Source: Sebastes aleutianus
Taxonomy: Eukaryota; Chordata; Actinopteri; Perciformes; Sebastidae
NCBI GenBank assembly: GCA_916700875.1
Contig: CAKAKS010000039.1
Span: forward strand, 7,713,544 to 7,777,543
DNA: 64,000 bases
Reading direction: 5' to 3'
Under the pieces are notes generated by a model. The model did not search any database. It was given only the letters and a program-made list of their open reading frames with translations, and was not told where the DNA came from. This document shows positions 12,722 through 25,059 of the stretch, in pieces (the stretch's first letter is position 1; each line of letters starts with the position of its first letter). The position numbers were made by a program, and so were the translations under genes.

Positions 12722-13415
12722 ATAATTCCTACAGAAATCCTCATGCAACCAAGTGACATTAGAAAAGTAACTCTGGTTTGGTGCACTCAATCTGTGATAA
12801 TTTAGAGCCAACTCCTAAATGTTGCGACCCAAAGGAGTAATCTTTGATGTCATTAAGTTTTATAACCAGAGGCAGCACAGCTGAATCAGTTGGACACTGA
12901 CTTTGTAATCTCACTGAATAGTGAAGCAGAGTCCAGCTTTTGGTCGACAGACAGCAGCGAGTTGATTCACTTCTGTAGAAGGCCTGTCACTGCGGGTTGC
13001 ATAACTCCTGGCACATTGTGCTCGAGCCAATACCAGTGTCATTTTCTCCACATCGAACCCGCTGTCAAAAGCACAGCGCATTGAATGAGCCTCACTGCAG
13101 GCATGCAGCACCATTTATAATAAATGAGACAAAACAAAAGTGATATAACTAATTCAGACCGCTGCAAGAGTGAAGGGTTCAAATTTAACATCTTCTCATA
13201 TAGAGCACGATCGATGAAGTCTACGAGGACTCGTTGGTATTCTGGTAAAGAGTTTGGCTGAGAATTATGGGAAGTGTTTGTTTAATGTATAACAAACATG
13301 TACAAACAGTTTTAGGCTTGCAAATCAACGTGCATACACTGAAGTTTAATTAATTAGTCAACTGGCTATGAATTCTAATTTGTTTCTAATGTTTAAAACC
13401 AAACAAAATACAATT
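12722..13415. other. Spacer, nothing recognised
   Basis: No repeat family, gene or strong motif was seen. Overlapping short frames on opposite strands (12,890-13,114) have no recognisable domain. Confidence 0.5.
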
Positions 13416-13493
13416 TTAAAGCTAGGGTTGGTAATATTCTTCAAAAGGGATTGGCTTTGGAAGGAGGCCGGAAGGGACGGGCTGTCAGTGTTC

Positions 13494-14540
13494 GATCAAT
13501 CAATCAATGTTATTTAAAGTGCAGAATCACCATGCAGCATGGTTCCAATACACTTTACAATTAAAAATTAATACATATAACCAAGCAGACAGCAAGCACA
13601 TAAAACAACAAGAAGTGCACTCAGAGAACGCTCACCTCCGCCAAGGCAGGTTTCATTAACGTCCCGTCATGAACGCATCATCAGTTACACTGCGCATGTC
13701 TTTAAGCATGTGGTGTTAATGCAGAGGCTGAGCGGAGTTATTAAACAAAATTCACGAAGCCGGATCATGATCCAGATTGCCATCAAAATCTAATGGATTG
13801 TTCATTGTGCCACACCCCACTCCTTCAAAAAGATTTCATTCAAATCCATCTCTGACTTTTGGAGTTATCCTCCAAACGGACAAACCCACAAACAAACAAA
13901 CAAACCAACAAATCAACGCCGGTGAAAACATAACCTCCTTCCTAGGCCTTTCAGCCTTGGCGGAGACAATAAACATTAAAATGAAAACAGCCACGGTAAG
14001 AACAAGAATGTTAAAAGGGGTGATAGACCCGACTAAATTCAGGGGTAGGCTGTACATAAATAAATACAAGGGACAGAACACACAGCAAGCAAATAAATAA
14101 TACACCACAACCACATTAAGAAAATCAATGTTAAAATGTAATTGACCCAACCAAGCTGTAGGGTATGCTGTAATAAAGTGAATTAAAGTACATTTTCAGT
14201 CTTAATGGAAGGCTAGAAGGCCAGAGATAAAAAGCACAGTAGGCAAATGCTTTGAAGCCAGCTGATTTCCTTTTTGACTAAAAGAAGGACCAGGAGACCA
14301 ACATCAAGAGAGCGAAGAGGGCTGGCCGGCTGGTGTATACAGTGTAATTAGCTCAGCTTGGTAAGATGGTGCAAGGCTTTATAAGCTAGAACAAGAACCT
14401 TAAAATCATCTTAATCTTGTACTGGTAACCAGTGAAGAGAGGCCAGAATGGGTAGCATCCTGAACAAGCTGAAGACATCCAGTCGCACAACTAGGATGAC
14501 CGGAGAAAATATTATAATGATCAAGTCTGGAGGATACAAA
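13494..14540. repeat. Retroelement-like fragments inside the TTAA element
   Basis: It opens with an 'ATCAATCAATCAATG' run followed by 'TTATTTAAAGTGCAGAATCA'. It later contains 'GCAAGGCTTTATAAGCTAGA', 'ACCTTAAAATCATCTTAATC' and 'ACTGGTAACCAGTGAAGAG'. This resembles decayed mid-repetitive retroelement sequence common in fish. The exact family is uncertain. It is split by the fragment at 13,633-13,975. Confidence 0.45.
13633..13975. repeat. RTE-like LINE tail fragment, nested
   Basis: It is bounded by CTCACCTCCGCCAAGG on the left and CCTTGGCGGAGAC on the right. It includes 'GATCATGATCCAGATTGCC', 'TTTTGGAGTTATCC' and a CAAA-rich run (13,889-13,910). This is the pattern of the RTE-type 3' tail known in fish genomes, from memory. 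It interrupts the surrounding retroelement-like sequence, so it is a later insertion. Confidence 0.5.
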
Positions 14541-14787
14541 TACATGGATTACGTTTTCAGCATCATGTGATGATGGAATAGTTTGGATTTTGGCAATATT
14601 AAGGAGATGAAAAAAAGTGTTGCGGATTTGGCTACTTTCTCTCTAGATTTAGGGACTTATGGAGCTAGTGCTGCTAGCTTTTATTGGAAAAGAGTTGGCA
14701 ACAACTGGGCTAGGTTTTCGTTTGGATAATTTAAAAAATCTAGCATACTCTTGCTGGTTTTCTCGATATTACCGACCCTACCTTTAA

Positions 14788-16513
14788 GTGAGTCTATAGA
14801 ACGTTCTTCCTCTTTTAAATGAAAGGTTGAATAAAAAAACACTAAGGTACACTCCTCCACAAGTTTAAACTGAAGCTTATCTTTATTCAAGTATTTATAG
14901 TTTTAAACATTATTGACCTGAAAACATTACAACAGCCAAGAAAATGGCTGATTCTGTCATATTTTCATCTTTCTCTCTCTATTGCTGTGGATAATTGTGG
15001 TGTTCATTGTGATGTTCAGTAGCAATAGTTACTATTTAAACTATTTAAATGTATGTGTAAACTTTTTCAAAGTGTCAAATCCTAATACATTTGGGCAAAC
15101 TTCTGAAAATAGTTCCTAACTTGAGCTATTTTCCGATGTTTTCTGACTGAGCTCCAGACATCCAGTGAAGCAGCAGTAATCTCCAGACCTGGATATACCG
15201 TCTGAGCACCTGGTGTTGCCTGAAATTCCGGTGATAAATTAGTGACGACAATGAACATCTTCAGTCGCAGGTGCATCAACTGTGCTATTTGAATTTCCTT
15301 CCCAAGGTGCCCTGTGCAAATGCTGACTTTTGGAGTTTGCACTTGTGTCAATCTGAGTTTCCAGCGAGCAGATTTTAACGGCTCACCGAGAGCTGTTAAC
15401 TGTGGGACTGTAGAGGAGTAAATATCAGTGCAGACAGCCTCATATTCAGCCGTTTATTGGTAATCCTGGTGCCTCCATCAGGGGGAACAATTGGAAGCAA
15501 TTATTCATGAAGGTTTCATTGTTTACTGGAGTCTGTTAGAGTTTGATGTACTGCTTTGTACAGTGCTCTGCCGCTCTACATTTACCACCTGCACGTACTG
15601 CTGGGATTTGTATACAAATCTCAGATTATTAAAAGAATAGAGCCAGCCCACAATAAATGAAACGTTCCCAGACAATCACTACTATTAAAGTTAAAGCAAA
15701 ATGTTGAACACAGCTCCAATATAACTTTAAAATGACTTTTCTTTATTTTCCAAACAGAAACTTAAGAAAATAAAACTCCGTAATGGAAATAATAAATAAA
15801 TAAATAAATCAACCGCGCACGCAGTCAGCCTCAGTCGCCTTCAGGTCCACATCTGCAACGTCAACCTCAGCACACCTCCTCGTGCTGATCAAAGCTGCTT
15901 CGTGCCTTCGTCAACAGCTGGAGTGCATGTTTGAAAAGGAATGGCAATATGGCTATGGTTACGCAACCTATTTCAACCCCGCCCTCCGCCCCGTTCTCCA
16001 AACAAACACAGCTTGCCTTTGGTCTTTATTTCACTGTCATTGATGCATATTTCATGAGGGAATTCACTGTCTTCCTTTGATTCTTTGGCACTTTGGTGCT
16101 GCTGTCTAGCAATCCATTAGCTCCCATTATCATCTCTGCAGTCCTAATTATAGACAACAAGAAGACTCTCACAACTCTAATGTACTGTGTATAATGGCTC
16201 GGCCCTCCTCCTAACATTTTAACAGGTATGATAAAAAAAGAATTATGAAAATTAAGACTTTAAGTGAGCAAATTATTTATCGTTTAGCCTATAAATGTCA
16301 GAAAATTTTGATAATTGGCATAGATTAACTGCTCATGTGACCACTATAAACATGTAGGTCCATGTGCCATTTGACGACTACTAAACTTTTGGTGGAATGT
16401 TTGAAAAAAACCAACCAAAAAATCAAAACAACAACAATCCGCTGGATCAGTTAACGTGCCGATGCTGATCTCATTAAGCAGATCGGGTATCAGCCAGACG
16501 TAAACAACCCACA
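14788..16513. other. Non-coding stretch; candidate regulatory block at its end
   Basis: AT-rich spacer with an AATA microsatellite (about 15,790-15,812). 15,990-16,220 is repeat-free with TAAT/ATTA cores ('CATTGATGCATATTTCATGA', 'CAATCCATTAGCTCCC', 'GTCCTAATTATAGAC') and looks like conserved non-coding DNA. No coding support. Confidence 0.4.
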
Positions 16514-16517
16514 TTAA

Positions 16518-16648
16518 AGTTACTGTGAGGAACTTTTAACTGATTATGAAACAGTCTCAAAGCAGAGCTTTGCCTCAGTGCTCCGCCGGTCCCCGCTGGG
16601 AGCTAACACCTACATCACGATGTTGGAGGCCCAGTTCCTCATAGTGAC
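16518..16648. mobile_element. Miniature foldback element (~130 bp)
   Basis: The left end AGTTACTGTGAGGAACTTTT follows TTAA (16,514-16,517). The right end AGTTCCTCATAGTGAC (16,633-16,648) is its reverse complement with 2 mismatches in 16. The left end matches the element family at 56,163 and 61,170-62,468, so this looks like an internally deleted member. The right TTAA is not preserved. Confidence 0.5.
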
Positions 16649-17972
16649 ATCAATGTCATTATAAAACTCTGTGTTTCCACTATTAGCATGAGTCACAGCA
16701 GTCACCACTTTTAGCTCTACAAAAATCCCCATCCTCACATTAATTTACGTAAAAAAACGATCCCAAAAGGTTCCACATAATTTGGTTTACAGATTTCAAA
16801 TCATAACTGCAGATAGTTGAGATATCATCATCGATATCAGGAGGGAAACATCTCTAATTTAGCGACAGATATCAAGCCCTGCAAATGTTTTTATGTGCCA
16901 AGATTTTGAGGTACTCTCCTCAAGTGTGCTCCTCAAAACTCTAAAAAAATATATCCTTTTAGAAAACGCATTGTAAGCTTTCACAGGTACTATTTCTGTA
17001 GAGTAGACACTATTTCAAATGAAAACTGTCACTGTCATGTCCATTGTATTGTGTTGGAAGCAGATAACTCAAAACCTCAGCACATAAAACCCAAACTTTT
17101 TACAGTAAATACCACTTTGGCTTGTACTTTGGGTAAACTAACCCTTTAACTCTTAATTAATGAATGTATTCCACAGAAAAAGATAAAACTTTAAGAAGAG
17201 AAGCATGTCTTTGTGGATCTGAACTCAGCAGTAATGTGCGTGAGTACAGCCCTGCTAATGGGCGGAAAGTCACATTATGCTAAATGAGCAGCGGAGGGGG
17301 AGTCGCTGAGGGAAAATGGCCATGGAGACGGAAGATGAAGCAGGCAAAGCGCACTTCAGTGACTGAGATCATTCCACTTCAAAACACAAGCAGACTTAAT
17401 GTTGCCATACAGGCAACTTTTCCCTGTTATGGACAGCAGTTTTGCTGAGTGTTCTTATTTGAACCCTTTTTATGGCTCAGCGCTGTTACAGTTTATGTCT
17501 CCGAATGGAAGGTTGGCGGTTGAGTTTTATGAGTATATCTTGTTGATCAGGTTACTGTAGTGTCATTTATATCAGGGGTGCTCAATATTTTATGACTTAG
17601 GGCCCACTTTTGATTGTTAAACAATTTCCAAGGACCACCTTCCCTAATAAATGAGAAAAAAACATATGACCAAAAAAGGAGATAAAATAAACCGGGCTGT
17701 AAATATGTCTTATGCCAGTGTCTGCTGTAATGACCACAATAAAAATTCTGCTTACACTCACCCATCAATGCCTCACATTATGAATCCTAATTTAATTTCC
17801 TCACCACACGCTTTGGAGCTTTTACTGGCGCAGGTTGTCTCCCGCATCGCTTTTTCGGTGAGAACGCGTTTGTCTCTACCTGATTACTCGTGATTGGCGA
17901 GCTGACATTTACGCGTAACTGGTCATTGAAATTATGCATTTGAATTTGACGTTTTTTAATTTATAGAAAATT
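16649..17972. other. Non-coding, single-copy-looking
   Basis: AT-rich with no recognised repeat. 17,200-17,420 has a balanced composition with 'CCTGCTAATGGGCGGAAAGT' and may be regulatory. The short frames near 17,547-17,893 have no recognisable domain. Confidence 0.45.
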
Positions 17973-18515
17973 AGGGCTGTTAAAGTTAACACGATAATAA
18001 CGTGTTACCGCAAAGTCGTTTTAGCGCCACTAATTTCTTTAATGCTTTAACAGAGCTTGCAATTTTTATATTGTATAGGGCTCAGTTTTAAAGCTAGAGT
18101 GAAGATACTGGCATATGAAACTAGAAAACATAAGGAATCCATCCAACCATGTCAATGAAAATGGGTTCTATGGGTACCCACGAGTCTCCCCTCTACAGAT
18201 ATGCCAACTTTATGATAATCAGATGCAGTTTGGGGAAAGTTATAGTCAAGTCAGCACACTGACACACTGACAGCTGTTGTTGTCTGTTGGGCTGCAGTTT
18301 GCCATGTTATGATTTGAGCATATTTTTTATGCTCAATGCAGTACCTGTGAGGGTTTCTGGACAATATTTGTCATTGTTTTGAGTTGTTAATTGATTTACA
18401 ATAATAAATATATTGTAATAAACACTTATCTTACTTATTAAATGAAAAAAAAAAAAAAAATGTGTGATTAATTTACGATTAATCACAATTAACTATTTTA
18501 ATTGATTGACAACCA
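17973..18515 (+). mobile_element. hAT-like TIR element, family 'AGGGCTGTCAA', copy 1
   Basis: It starts with AGGGCTGTTAAAGTTAAC and ends with TTGATTGACAACCA, decayed inverted ends of a family whose better copy (28,006-28,619) has AGGGCTGTCAA and TTGACAACCCT. Internal landmarks are TCAGCACACTGACACACTGA, GCAGTACCTGTGAGGGTTTC and a TTAATCACAATTAAC-type palindrome near the 3' end. No protein is encoded. The superfamily is inferred from end similarity; no clean 8-bp duplication was found. Confidence 0.7.
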
Positions 18516-19612
18516 TAAAGGAAATTCTTGATCACCTTTTTAGATATAAAAATAACTAGCTTTGTATATGTGAGGCAGACTACGAGGAAGAAGGGCTGGT
18601 GGGTGCTGTTGAAATCTATTAATATTTTAAATACATTTAATCAAGCCCAGTACTTTAATACAGTTTCAAGACTTGTATTTCCATTTTATATTACCTTATA
18701 TAATAACTGCACTACATTTCAGATGAAAGACTGGACTACATTTATTTGACTGTTATTTACTTGTCCAGCTTATAAAATATATATATATTAGGCTTTTAAA
18801 ATCAGCTCCACCTCAACCAGATGCAACATCAAAATGCTGCATACACATTTCTGTATCAATAATAATAATCTGACAAAAGAGTAATTTGAGTTTGGATAAG
18901 TTGGTAAATTTGTCCGATAACACTTGGGAGTTCATTTTTGAGTACAGAGCTTAAAATTCTTAGAAGAAATACATTCTCATTCTTCGTGGCATTCATGAAA
19001 TACTGCAAGTTCACACTCCGACTACAGATTTAATAATTGACAGACATAAAGGTGATACGAGGAGCCGGGGGAGAACCACTCTAAATAATACATCGGCATA
19101 ACAATCAGCCAAACTCATAATGACAAACTTCTTGACTTCACTGGCAGCACGCTGAGTAGTTGTCTTTGGCTTCCGTCCAGCTACAACTACTCAGTGTTGA
19201 ATGAATCACTGTACGAACGGTCGACAATCTGCTGTCTGACAGCTGAACTAAACCTCCACAACACATGAGATTCACACATACGTGAAGCCCTGGAGGAGAC
19301 TTAAAACTCTTTCAGCTATCGGTACAAAGAATTTCCCCCCAAAAAAATGTTATGAATGTGGTTTTGAACCTCTCAAAGGATGTCAAAATGAGGAGCCAAA
19401 TCAAACACTGGGGGGTGAAAGGGAATTGTTAAAGCGTATGAATCATGAGAGGAAGTGCAGTGGATTGAAATACCTCCAACAGCTACAGTTTCATCTATTG
19501 TCATACCGGGCCTTTTTCTATTTTAATGGCCAAAATGCCCCAAAGAATTGCACTCTAAAGGTAAAATACACAAAGTGCTGCTGCTGATGCTATTAGACTA
19601 TTTCATATCACC
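18516..19612. other. Spacer, nothing recognised
   Basis: AT-rich, with a TA run near 18,776-18,788. The frames at 18,528-18,749 and 19,282-19,587 have no recognisable domain. Confidence 0.5.
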
Positions 19613-19616
19613 TTAA

Positions 19617-19880
19617 AGGGGACATATCATGCTCTTTTTCAGGTTCATACTTGTATTTCGGGTTTCTATTAGAACATCTTTACATGCTCTAATGTTCAAA
19701 AAACACATTATTTTTCTCCTACTGTCTGTCTGAATATACCTGTATTTGCCCTCTGTCTGAAATGCTCCATTTTAGTGCCTGTCTCTTTAAGACCCCCTCA
19801 TGAAAAAAAGCCCAGTCCAGTGTTGCCAACTTGCCGACTTTAGTGCTAGTTTTAACGACTTTCCAGACCCTCTTATTTAA
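19617..19880 (+). mobile_element. TTAA-flanked element, family 'AGGGGACATATCATG', 3' truncated
   Basis: TTAA (19,613-19,616) precedes AGGGGACATATCATGCTC, the same left end as the complete copy at 34,264-35,070. The first ~190 bp match that copy ('AGGTTCATACTTGTATTT', 'ACTGTCTGTCTGAATATACC'). It then diverges after 'GAAAAAAAGCCCAGTC' into a 'TGTTGCCAACTTGCCGAC' segment and is cut off by the repeat at 19,880. Confidence 0.65.
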
Positions 19881-20176
19881 AAAAAAGTTAGACATTTGTG
19901 TGAAATTATCATAATGAGCATATGAATTCTTGAGTTATGGCCCAAAGCGTGTTTTGTGAAGTCACCCTGACCTTTGATCTTTGACCACAAAATTCTAATC
20001 AGTTCATCCTTGAGTCCAAGTGGACATTTGTGCCAAATTTTAAGAAATTCCCTCCAGGCGTTCCTGAGATATCGCATTCACAAGGATGGTACGGATGAAC
20101 ATACATATGTACATACGACAAACCCTAAAAACATAATGCCTCCGGCCACAGCTGTCGCCAGCGCGAAGGCATAACA
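19880..20176 (-). repeat. Dispersed repeat, reverse copy of the 4.67-5.12 kb family
   Basis: The reverse complement matches the nested repeat at 4667-5124: ATGCCTCCGGCCACAGCTGT, GGCGTTCCTGAGATATCGC, GAGTCCAAGTGGACATTTGT and GTCACCCTGACCTTTGATC are the complement of its landmarks. The open frames overlapping it are shadows. Confidence 0.65.
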
Positions 20177-22451
20177 ACAAGAAAAACGTATCCATCTAGA
20201 GTCTGTGAGAAAGAATCTTGCTGCCCTTTTAGCAGAAAATGAATATATCAGAGTTGTTGGCTGCTATTAGACATTGACTACAGTTTTATGTTACTTAATG
20301 CACCTTAATTTGTGAATGGCTTCGTTAAGTGAAAATAGAGTTACAATTAGAAGAAAATGGACCTGCGGGCAGAATCCTCGAGACATTATTTTTTTTTTTA
20401 CAGACTGAATCAACAAATGATGAGTTTCTCAGGATCACTTCATTAAAAAAAAAGTTTGGGTTATAAAAGTAACTGCACAAACTTCCAACAACAGATGCCG
20501 CCATTCAAGGTGAACTCATTTTAAAACACGCTGGGTGCCTGACTACAACGGATTCTGTCTTCCTGAGAAGTAGAAGCAAACATTATGTTGAGCATATGGG
20601 AGTGAATATTATACCCACAGCCTGAGACCCCTCCTCTCCCTTTCTCTTAATAAACATGATATTCAAGCTTTCTGCGACGCTCACTGAACCGGCTAAGCAC
20701 TTGACGGCAACATCAATGCATCTCCGAGTGTATGAGTATACAGTCTGGACTCGTGCCTGGAGTGTTTCATCTCCTTCCTCTGATAAACTTGGCATCGGTG
20801 CTAAGCGTGCTGTAAGTACGGTCCATTCTTTCACTCATTGAGCCGGGCAGGAAGTCAGTCACATACTCAGTCATTCAGTCAGCGCTGGCATTAAGATTTC
20901 TCCTCACAGCGGCTGAACACAGACCGGAGCTCAGATCCACTATCACTGAAGCAGCCTTCATTCTCCCGACGCTCGCGCCTCACTTCCTCCGTGTCACAGC
21001 AAAAAAGCTCAGTGGCTGCCCGATAGATTCCAGCTGCCCAGACATTCATGACCCGCACCGCCTCAGATAATCAACACGGTGAGACACTGGGGGCAAGAGT
21101 ACGGTCAAGAGGCACACCGACAATTATTTGTGGCATTTGTCTAACCTTTCACGGAGAAATCAAGTGAGTGGCTGCACGGACTACCTGAGTGGGTGCTGTT
21201 GCAATCATCAGTAAAAGTTCAGTGCATCTGACACTGTGAGAAATGTCAATTTTTTTAAAGGTAATTCAACTCGAGTCTTCATTTCAAATGTTTCCTATAA
21301 ACAGCTGCTGATAGGGAGATATTGTGTCAGCACTTTGTCGTATAAAACTTAGTCTAGAAAACTATTTAAACAAGTTGAAATGTAACTGTGAAGTTATAAA
21401 ACTGACAAACTCTGGACGATAAATACGATTTTAGAACAAATTACAAGCATAAATGTCTTCTTATGATGGCCATTTTTTTTTATCTCGTCTACGTAAAATG
21501 TCTGTGTTAACTGTGACGAGGCAACAGAAAAGAGCCTGCATGTTATTCAGTTGAGAAAGTAAGAAGGATTAGAGTTCTTAAGGTTTATGTTCTGCCTGAT
21601 CACACAGGGTCAATGGAAGCCTCTCCTTCCTTTTGAGAAAAATGACTTTATTTAAATGACTTGTACAGTATGAATGGATGCAAAAGCATGACTCACTTTA
21701 TTAAAGAGTCTACTCAGTTTTTTTTTTTAGCTGAGAGAGATTAAGTACACGGGCCCTTTTTTCAGCATCAGCCTGCTTCGTACCAATATTCACGTCTGGA
21801 GCCTGTCCAGTGTTACCACAGCTACACAGCTACACAGCTACACAGCGTTGAGATTCTACTCGGTGTGTCAATGTCCACTGGACTCGTGTCTCAGGTGCGG
21901 CTCTTTTTCCGCTCCACTGTCTCCACACACCTGGTCTACGTTTTGCTGTGTCGCCTCTCTGAAGGGTGGAAATTATATGTGAATGTATGTAAATGCCTAT
22001 AATATTTAATCATAGCCTTCATGTGGTAAAGATCATGCTTTTAATGTACGATATAGGTAATTTAATATCTCGATAACGATATCACATTATAACATGGTTT
22101 CTGGTAATTCAATAAATAGTCTATATGAAATAATAAAAAAAAGAAATATGTGATAGTCCTACTGTATATGGAAAGAAAATATATTTTTTTTCTATTTTGG
22201 CTAATATCTTTTTCAACATACCCACCCCGCTGCTGAGGACTGGGGTTGAAATACCAGTAATGGGAGCTCCAGCTCGTGTTCCAATGAAGACAGTTGGCTG
22301 TGTCGCGGGTGGGAAGCCAGTGAGGGATCATGTCTATTATCCCGATTCAAAGAAACCTCAGCCTCCCTAAAAGCCATATTAGTGCCCGGTTGGCATCAAT
22401 ATTTGGATTTATTTGAGTAGAAATATTGCTGTTAGTAAACTGAATAGTTAG
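20177..22451. other. Non-coding; balanced block at 20.88-21.12 kb
   Basis: Mostly AT-rich. 20,880-21,120 is CpG-containing and repeat-free and ends in CAACACGGTGAGACA, which resembles a splice donor, so an untranslated exon or promoter is possible but unsupported. Three tandem CTACACAG units lie at 21,822-21,845. Confidence 0.4.
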
Positions 22452-22706
22452 TACGGCTGCACCCTCTTAGTCGACTAAGATTTCTTTAGTCGATTTGCTG
22501 TTTTTTATGCTTTTTTCCATGCTGAATGACTTATTTCCAAGAAACTTATGAGCACATATCTGTTAAACACAGGATTTAAAGTGATGCTTTTGTGTGATTC
22601 TTTCTGGAGAAACTCAGTTTTTACAGATCTGTCGATTAAATCAGCTAATGGATTAGTCGTATGAGTGTTAGTGGACTAAGAATTTATTTGGTTGAGGACA
22701 GCCCTA
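22452..22706. mobile_element. Small hAT-like element with TCGACTAA palindromes
   Basis: It starts near TACGGCTGCACCCTCTTAGT and ends GGTTGAGGACAGCCCTA. Its subterminal parts carry TTAGTCGACTAAG and GTGTTAGTGGACTAAG. The ends resemble a TAGGGCTGTCC-type TIR common in fish hAT-like miniature elements. Both flanks begin with ATAG, but a full 8-bp duplication is not preserved. A partial relative is at about 32,380-32,455. Confidence 0.5.
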
Positions 22707-22779
22707 ATAGATGTTTTGCAACCAATAATATATCCATATAGACTGTGTTACAGATCATAATATTACACATACACAACGC

Positions 22780-23120
22780 TGAGACCAATCAGCGTCCGGT
22801 GAGGAGCTACCGGCAGCTACGGGCGTGGTTTAGGTGTTTGTGACGACACGGAGAGGCGAATTTTCATTCTATCAGAACCGGAGAGTACTTCTTCATTGGA
22901 AGAAGAGCAAAGAACGATACTGAGGGCTTTTCTAGACGGAAAAAATGTTCCATCTTTTCCTGACTGGCTTCGGCAAGAGTTTGATTGACAAATAGTTCAT
23001 CCAATCACCTGCCAGGATTTTTTAGAAAGTGCCTGCCCCTTCACAAACAGTTTTCAATGACGGCTTCTCAGATGGTTTTGTGTAACAAACCAACTGGCGG
23101 GTCATGTTACATCAAACGTA
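22780..23120 (+). pseudogene. Decayed RecQ-like (SF2) helicase fragment
   Basis: From 22,887 one frame reads ...LEEEQRTILRAFLDGKNV, which matches the Q-containing motif 0 region of RecQ-type helicases in spacing. From 22,957, in a frame shifted by one, the DNA reads LTGFGKSLIDK then a stop at 22,993-22,995. This is a Walker A motif (normally PTGxGKSL) whose proline is now leucine, as a CCG to CTG change would give. RecQ helicases unwind DNA 3'-5' using ATP; only the start of the ATPase core remains here. A frameshift between the two motifs and the stop make it non-functional. Multi-copy helicase-like sequences of this kind occur in fish, so it is probably a mobile or retrocopied fragment and not a local gene. 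The boundaries are approximate. Confidence 0.55.
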
Positions 23121-24682
23121 CTGTTGTAGAGGGCCAGTCTGTCTACTTCAAACCGCACTGTTATTATATAAAATACATTTTTAAACAACAAAACATCTTC
23201 AGCACAATAATGAGATTTCGACAGCACAGAGAGAGTTTTACTGACGTGTGTACCTCTTCAATCTGTCAGTGAAAATGAATTCATTCCAATTAACAGCGGT
23301 TTCACAGAGTGCTGTGGTAACAAGCTGAGGCTCATAGAGGGAGACTCGCCCCTCGGTGACCCCTAATGAGCCGGCAGCCTCCTGCCAGAGGAAGCCCGAG
23401 CCGCTGCACTTGTAATGAGCTGCTGCTTTTGCTACAGGCCTTTCAGATGAGCCATGGAGCTGTCATTCGCACCGCAGGACATGAGCCGCTCCGGCAGATG
23501 ATCCAATTCTTTGGCAACTTTAAGGACAATTCGTGCCTTTGGTGATGCGTTACTGTTACAGTTTAATTGTAGCGTTTTAGCGAAATAATTTCCTTCCATA
23601 TGTTTTCATATTAGAAGCAGTTTATAGTTTACGCACTCAAAAAATATCTAAATGAGAAAAAGAGTAAATAAAGATTTTGATTAATATGCTGTTTATCAAA
23701 ATGAAACTTCCCCGCAAGTGTTATTTGTATTAAAAGTTTCCTGAAATTGTATGTTTAAATATGCAAATGAAACATTACCTTATTAAATATCTGCTGATTT
23801 GCACATTTCAAGAAAAGAAATCTGAACATTGGATAAAGCCAGTTTCAAAATTCTTGTTTCATTTTGTTGACATATTGGAGTCAAAGGTTTTTACAGATAT
23901 CTCTTTTTATCACTCCATAAATCAGAAAATACTGCCAACAGCCATAAAAAAATCAATTTTCACCATGTTTTCAGGAATACAATGTTCTACAAATCAGGCT
24001 ATGAATGATATATGAACAGACCCCTATGGAAAAACCTTCAGAATACAGATAGGATTGAAACTGGAAAGTTTGGTGGATGTAAGCGCTGCTCAAGTGGAGA
24101 TGTCTGGCTCAGAGTCTGAGCCTTTAAAAGATTTGTATTGAAAAGTTCCATTCTGTACATTTTGAAGACACTACAGGTGAATAGGGTAAACTAATAAATA
24201 TCACTATGAAACTTCCCCGGTTGATTACTTACAGTAAGGCAATTTAAATATGCAAATGAGGCATTATCTAAAGCTAACTTTACATAAATTTAGGAGAAAT
24301 CTGCAGACGCAAACAGACAAAGTAGTAAAATAAACACCTAAATGTATATTTTGGATGTTTTATTTCCACTAGTCTGAAAGAAGACATGTTATGGAAGCAA
24401 AAATAGCCCGAAATCTCTAAATTGACCAGTGCATGAAAAACAATGTTTTTGCCTGCAGGTACACTGCAATGTGCTTCTGTTTTTGTGTAGCTGCTGTTGC
24501 TCTTTTCTAACAGCTGCACTTGTTATATTCAGAGAACCGTAGTCAGCCAGTGACTGAGGATGAGCCCTGCAGGCATGTTTGTGGGATACACGCTGTTTTG
24601 GCTAACGGAGGAGTTACAACGAATGAATATTTTCTTTCTTGATTTAATTATTATTGTTACTTATTCAGTGTGTAAAAAGTCG
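23121..24682. other. Non-coding; candidate regulatory block at 23.29-23.50 kb
   Basis: 23,290-23,500 is GC-balanced with TAATGAGC repeated ('CCCTAATGAGCCGGCAGCC', 'TTGTAATGAGCTGCTGC') and no frame of note. It may be regulatory. The rest is AT-rich. Two short ATATGCAAATGA words (23,759 and 24,247) include the octamer-like ATGCAAAT. Confidence 0.35.
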
Positions 24683-25059
24683 TAGAGTTGCACCGATCCA
24701 GCTTTTTCAGTCCCGATAGCGATACCTGGGCTTCGGTTATCGGCCGATACTGAGCACCGAGTGTTTGACTAATAAGCTGTAAGCCTCACTGTGTGATAGT
24801 AGCTGGGATCATTCTTTTATGTCTAAGGAAACAGAAATTACAATTGAAGTGTAAACCTTTTGAATTTAGCAACACAACTGAATTAAAATAATAAACCAAA
24901 AAACTAAATAAAAAAATAATTTAAATTCCAGTCTATAATGTATATAAACATATAATTGAATTGAATAGATCGGCCCCATTGTCACAGATAACTGATCCAA
25001 CTATTTGAGTCAGTATCGGCCCCAATATCCGATCCGGTATCGGTATCGGTGCCTCCCTA
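24683..25059. mobile_element. hAT-like miniature element with 'GCACCGATC' ends
   Basis: The left end is TAGAGTTGCACCGATCC. The right end, read as reverse complement, is TTAGGGAGGCACCGATACC. Subterminal CGGTTATCGGCCGATAC and CGATCCGGTATCGGTATC are typical of a fish hAT-like miniature family. The flanks AAAAAGTC and AAAATAGTC could be a damaged 8-bp target duplication. No coding capacity. Confidence 0.55.

Larger units (their letters stand above)
13420..14783. mobile_element. TTAA-flanked TIR element, composite
   Basis: The left end AGCTAGGGTTGGTAATATT and the right end (reverse complement AGGTAGGGTCGGTAATATC) match at 16 of 19 positions. Both ends are directly flanked by TTAA (13,416-13,419 and 14,784-14,787), the duplication expected of piggyBac-type insertion. 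The interior holds other mobile DNA, listed separately, which explains the 1.36-kb size. No transposase frame remains, so it was probably mobilised in trans. Confidence 0.65.

Noticed and set aside
20880..21120. Possible untranslated exon ending at a GTGAGA donor
   Set aside because: A single donor-like word without an identifiable start, acceptor or coding frame is not enough to call an exon.
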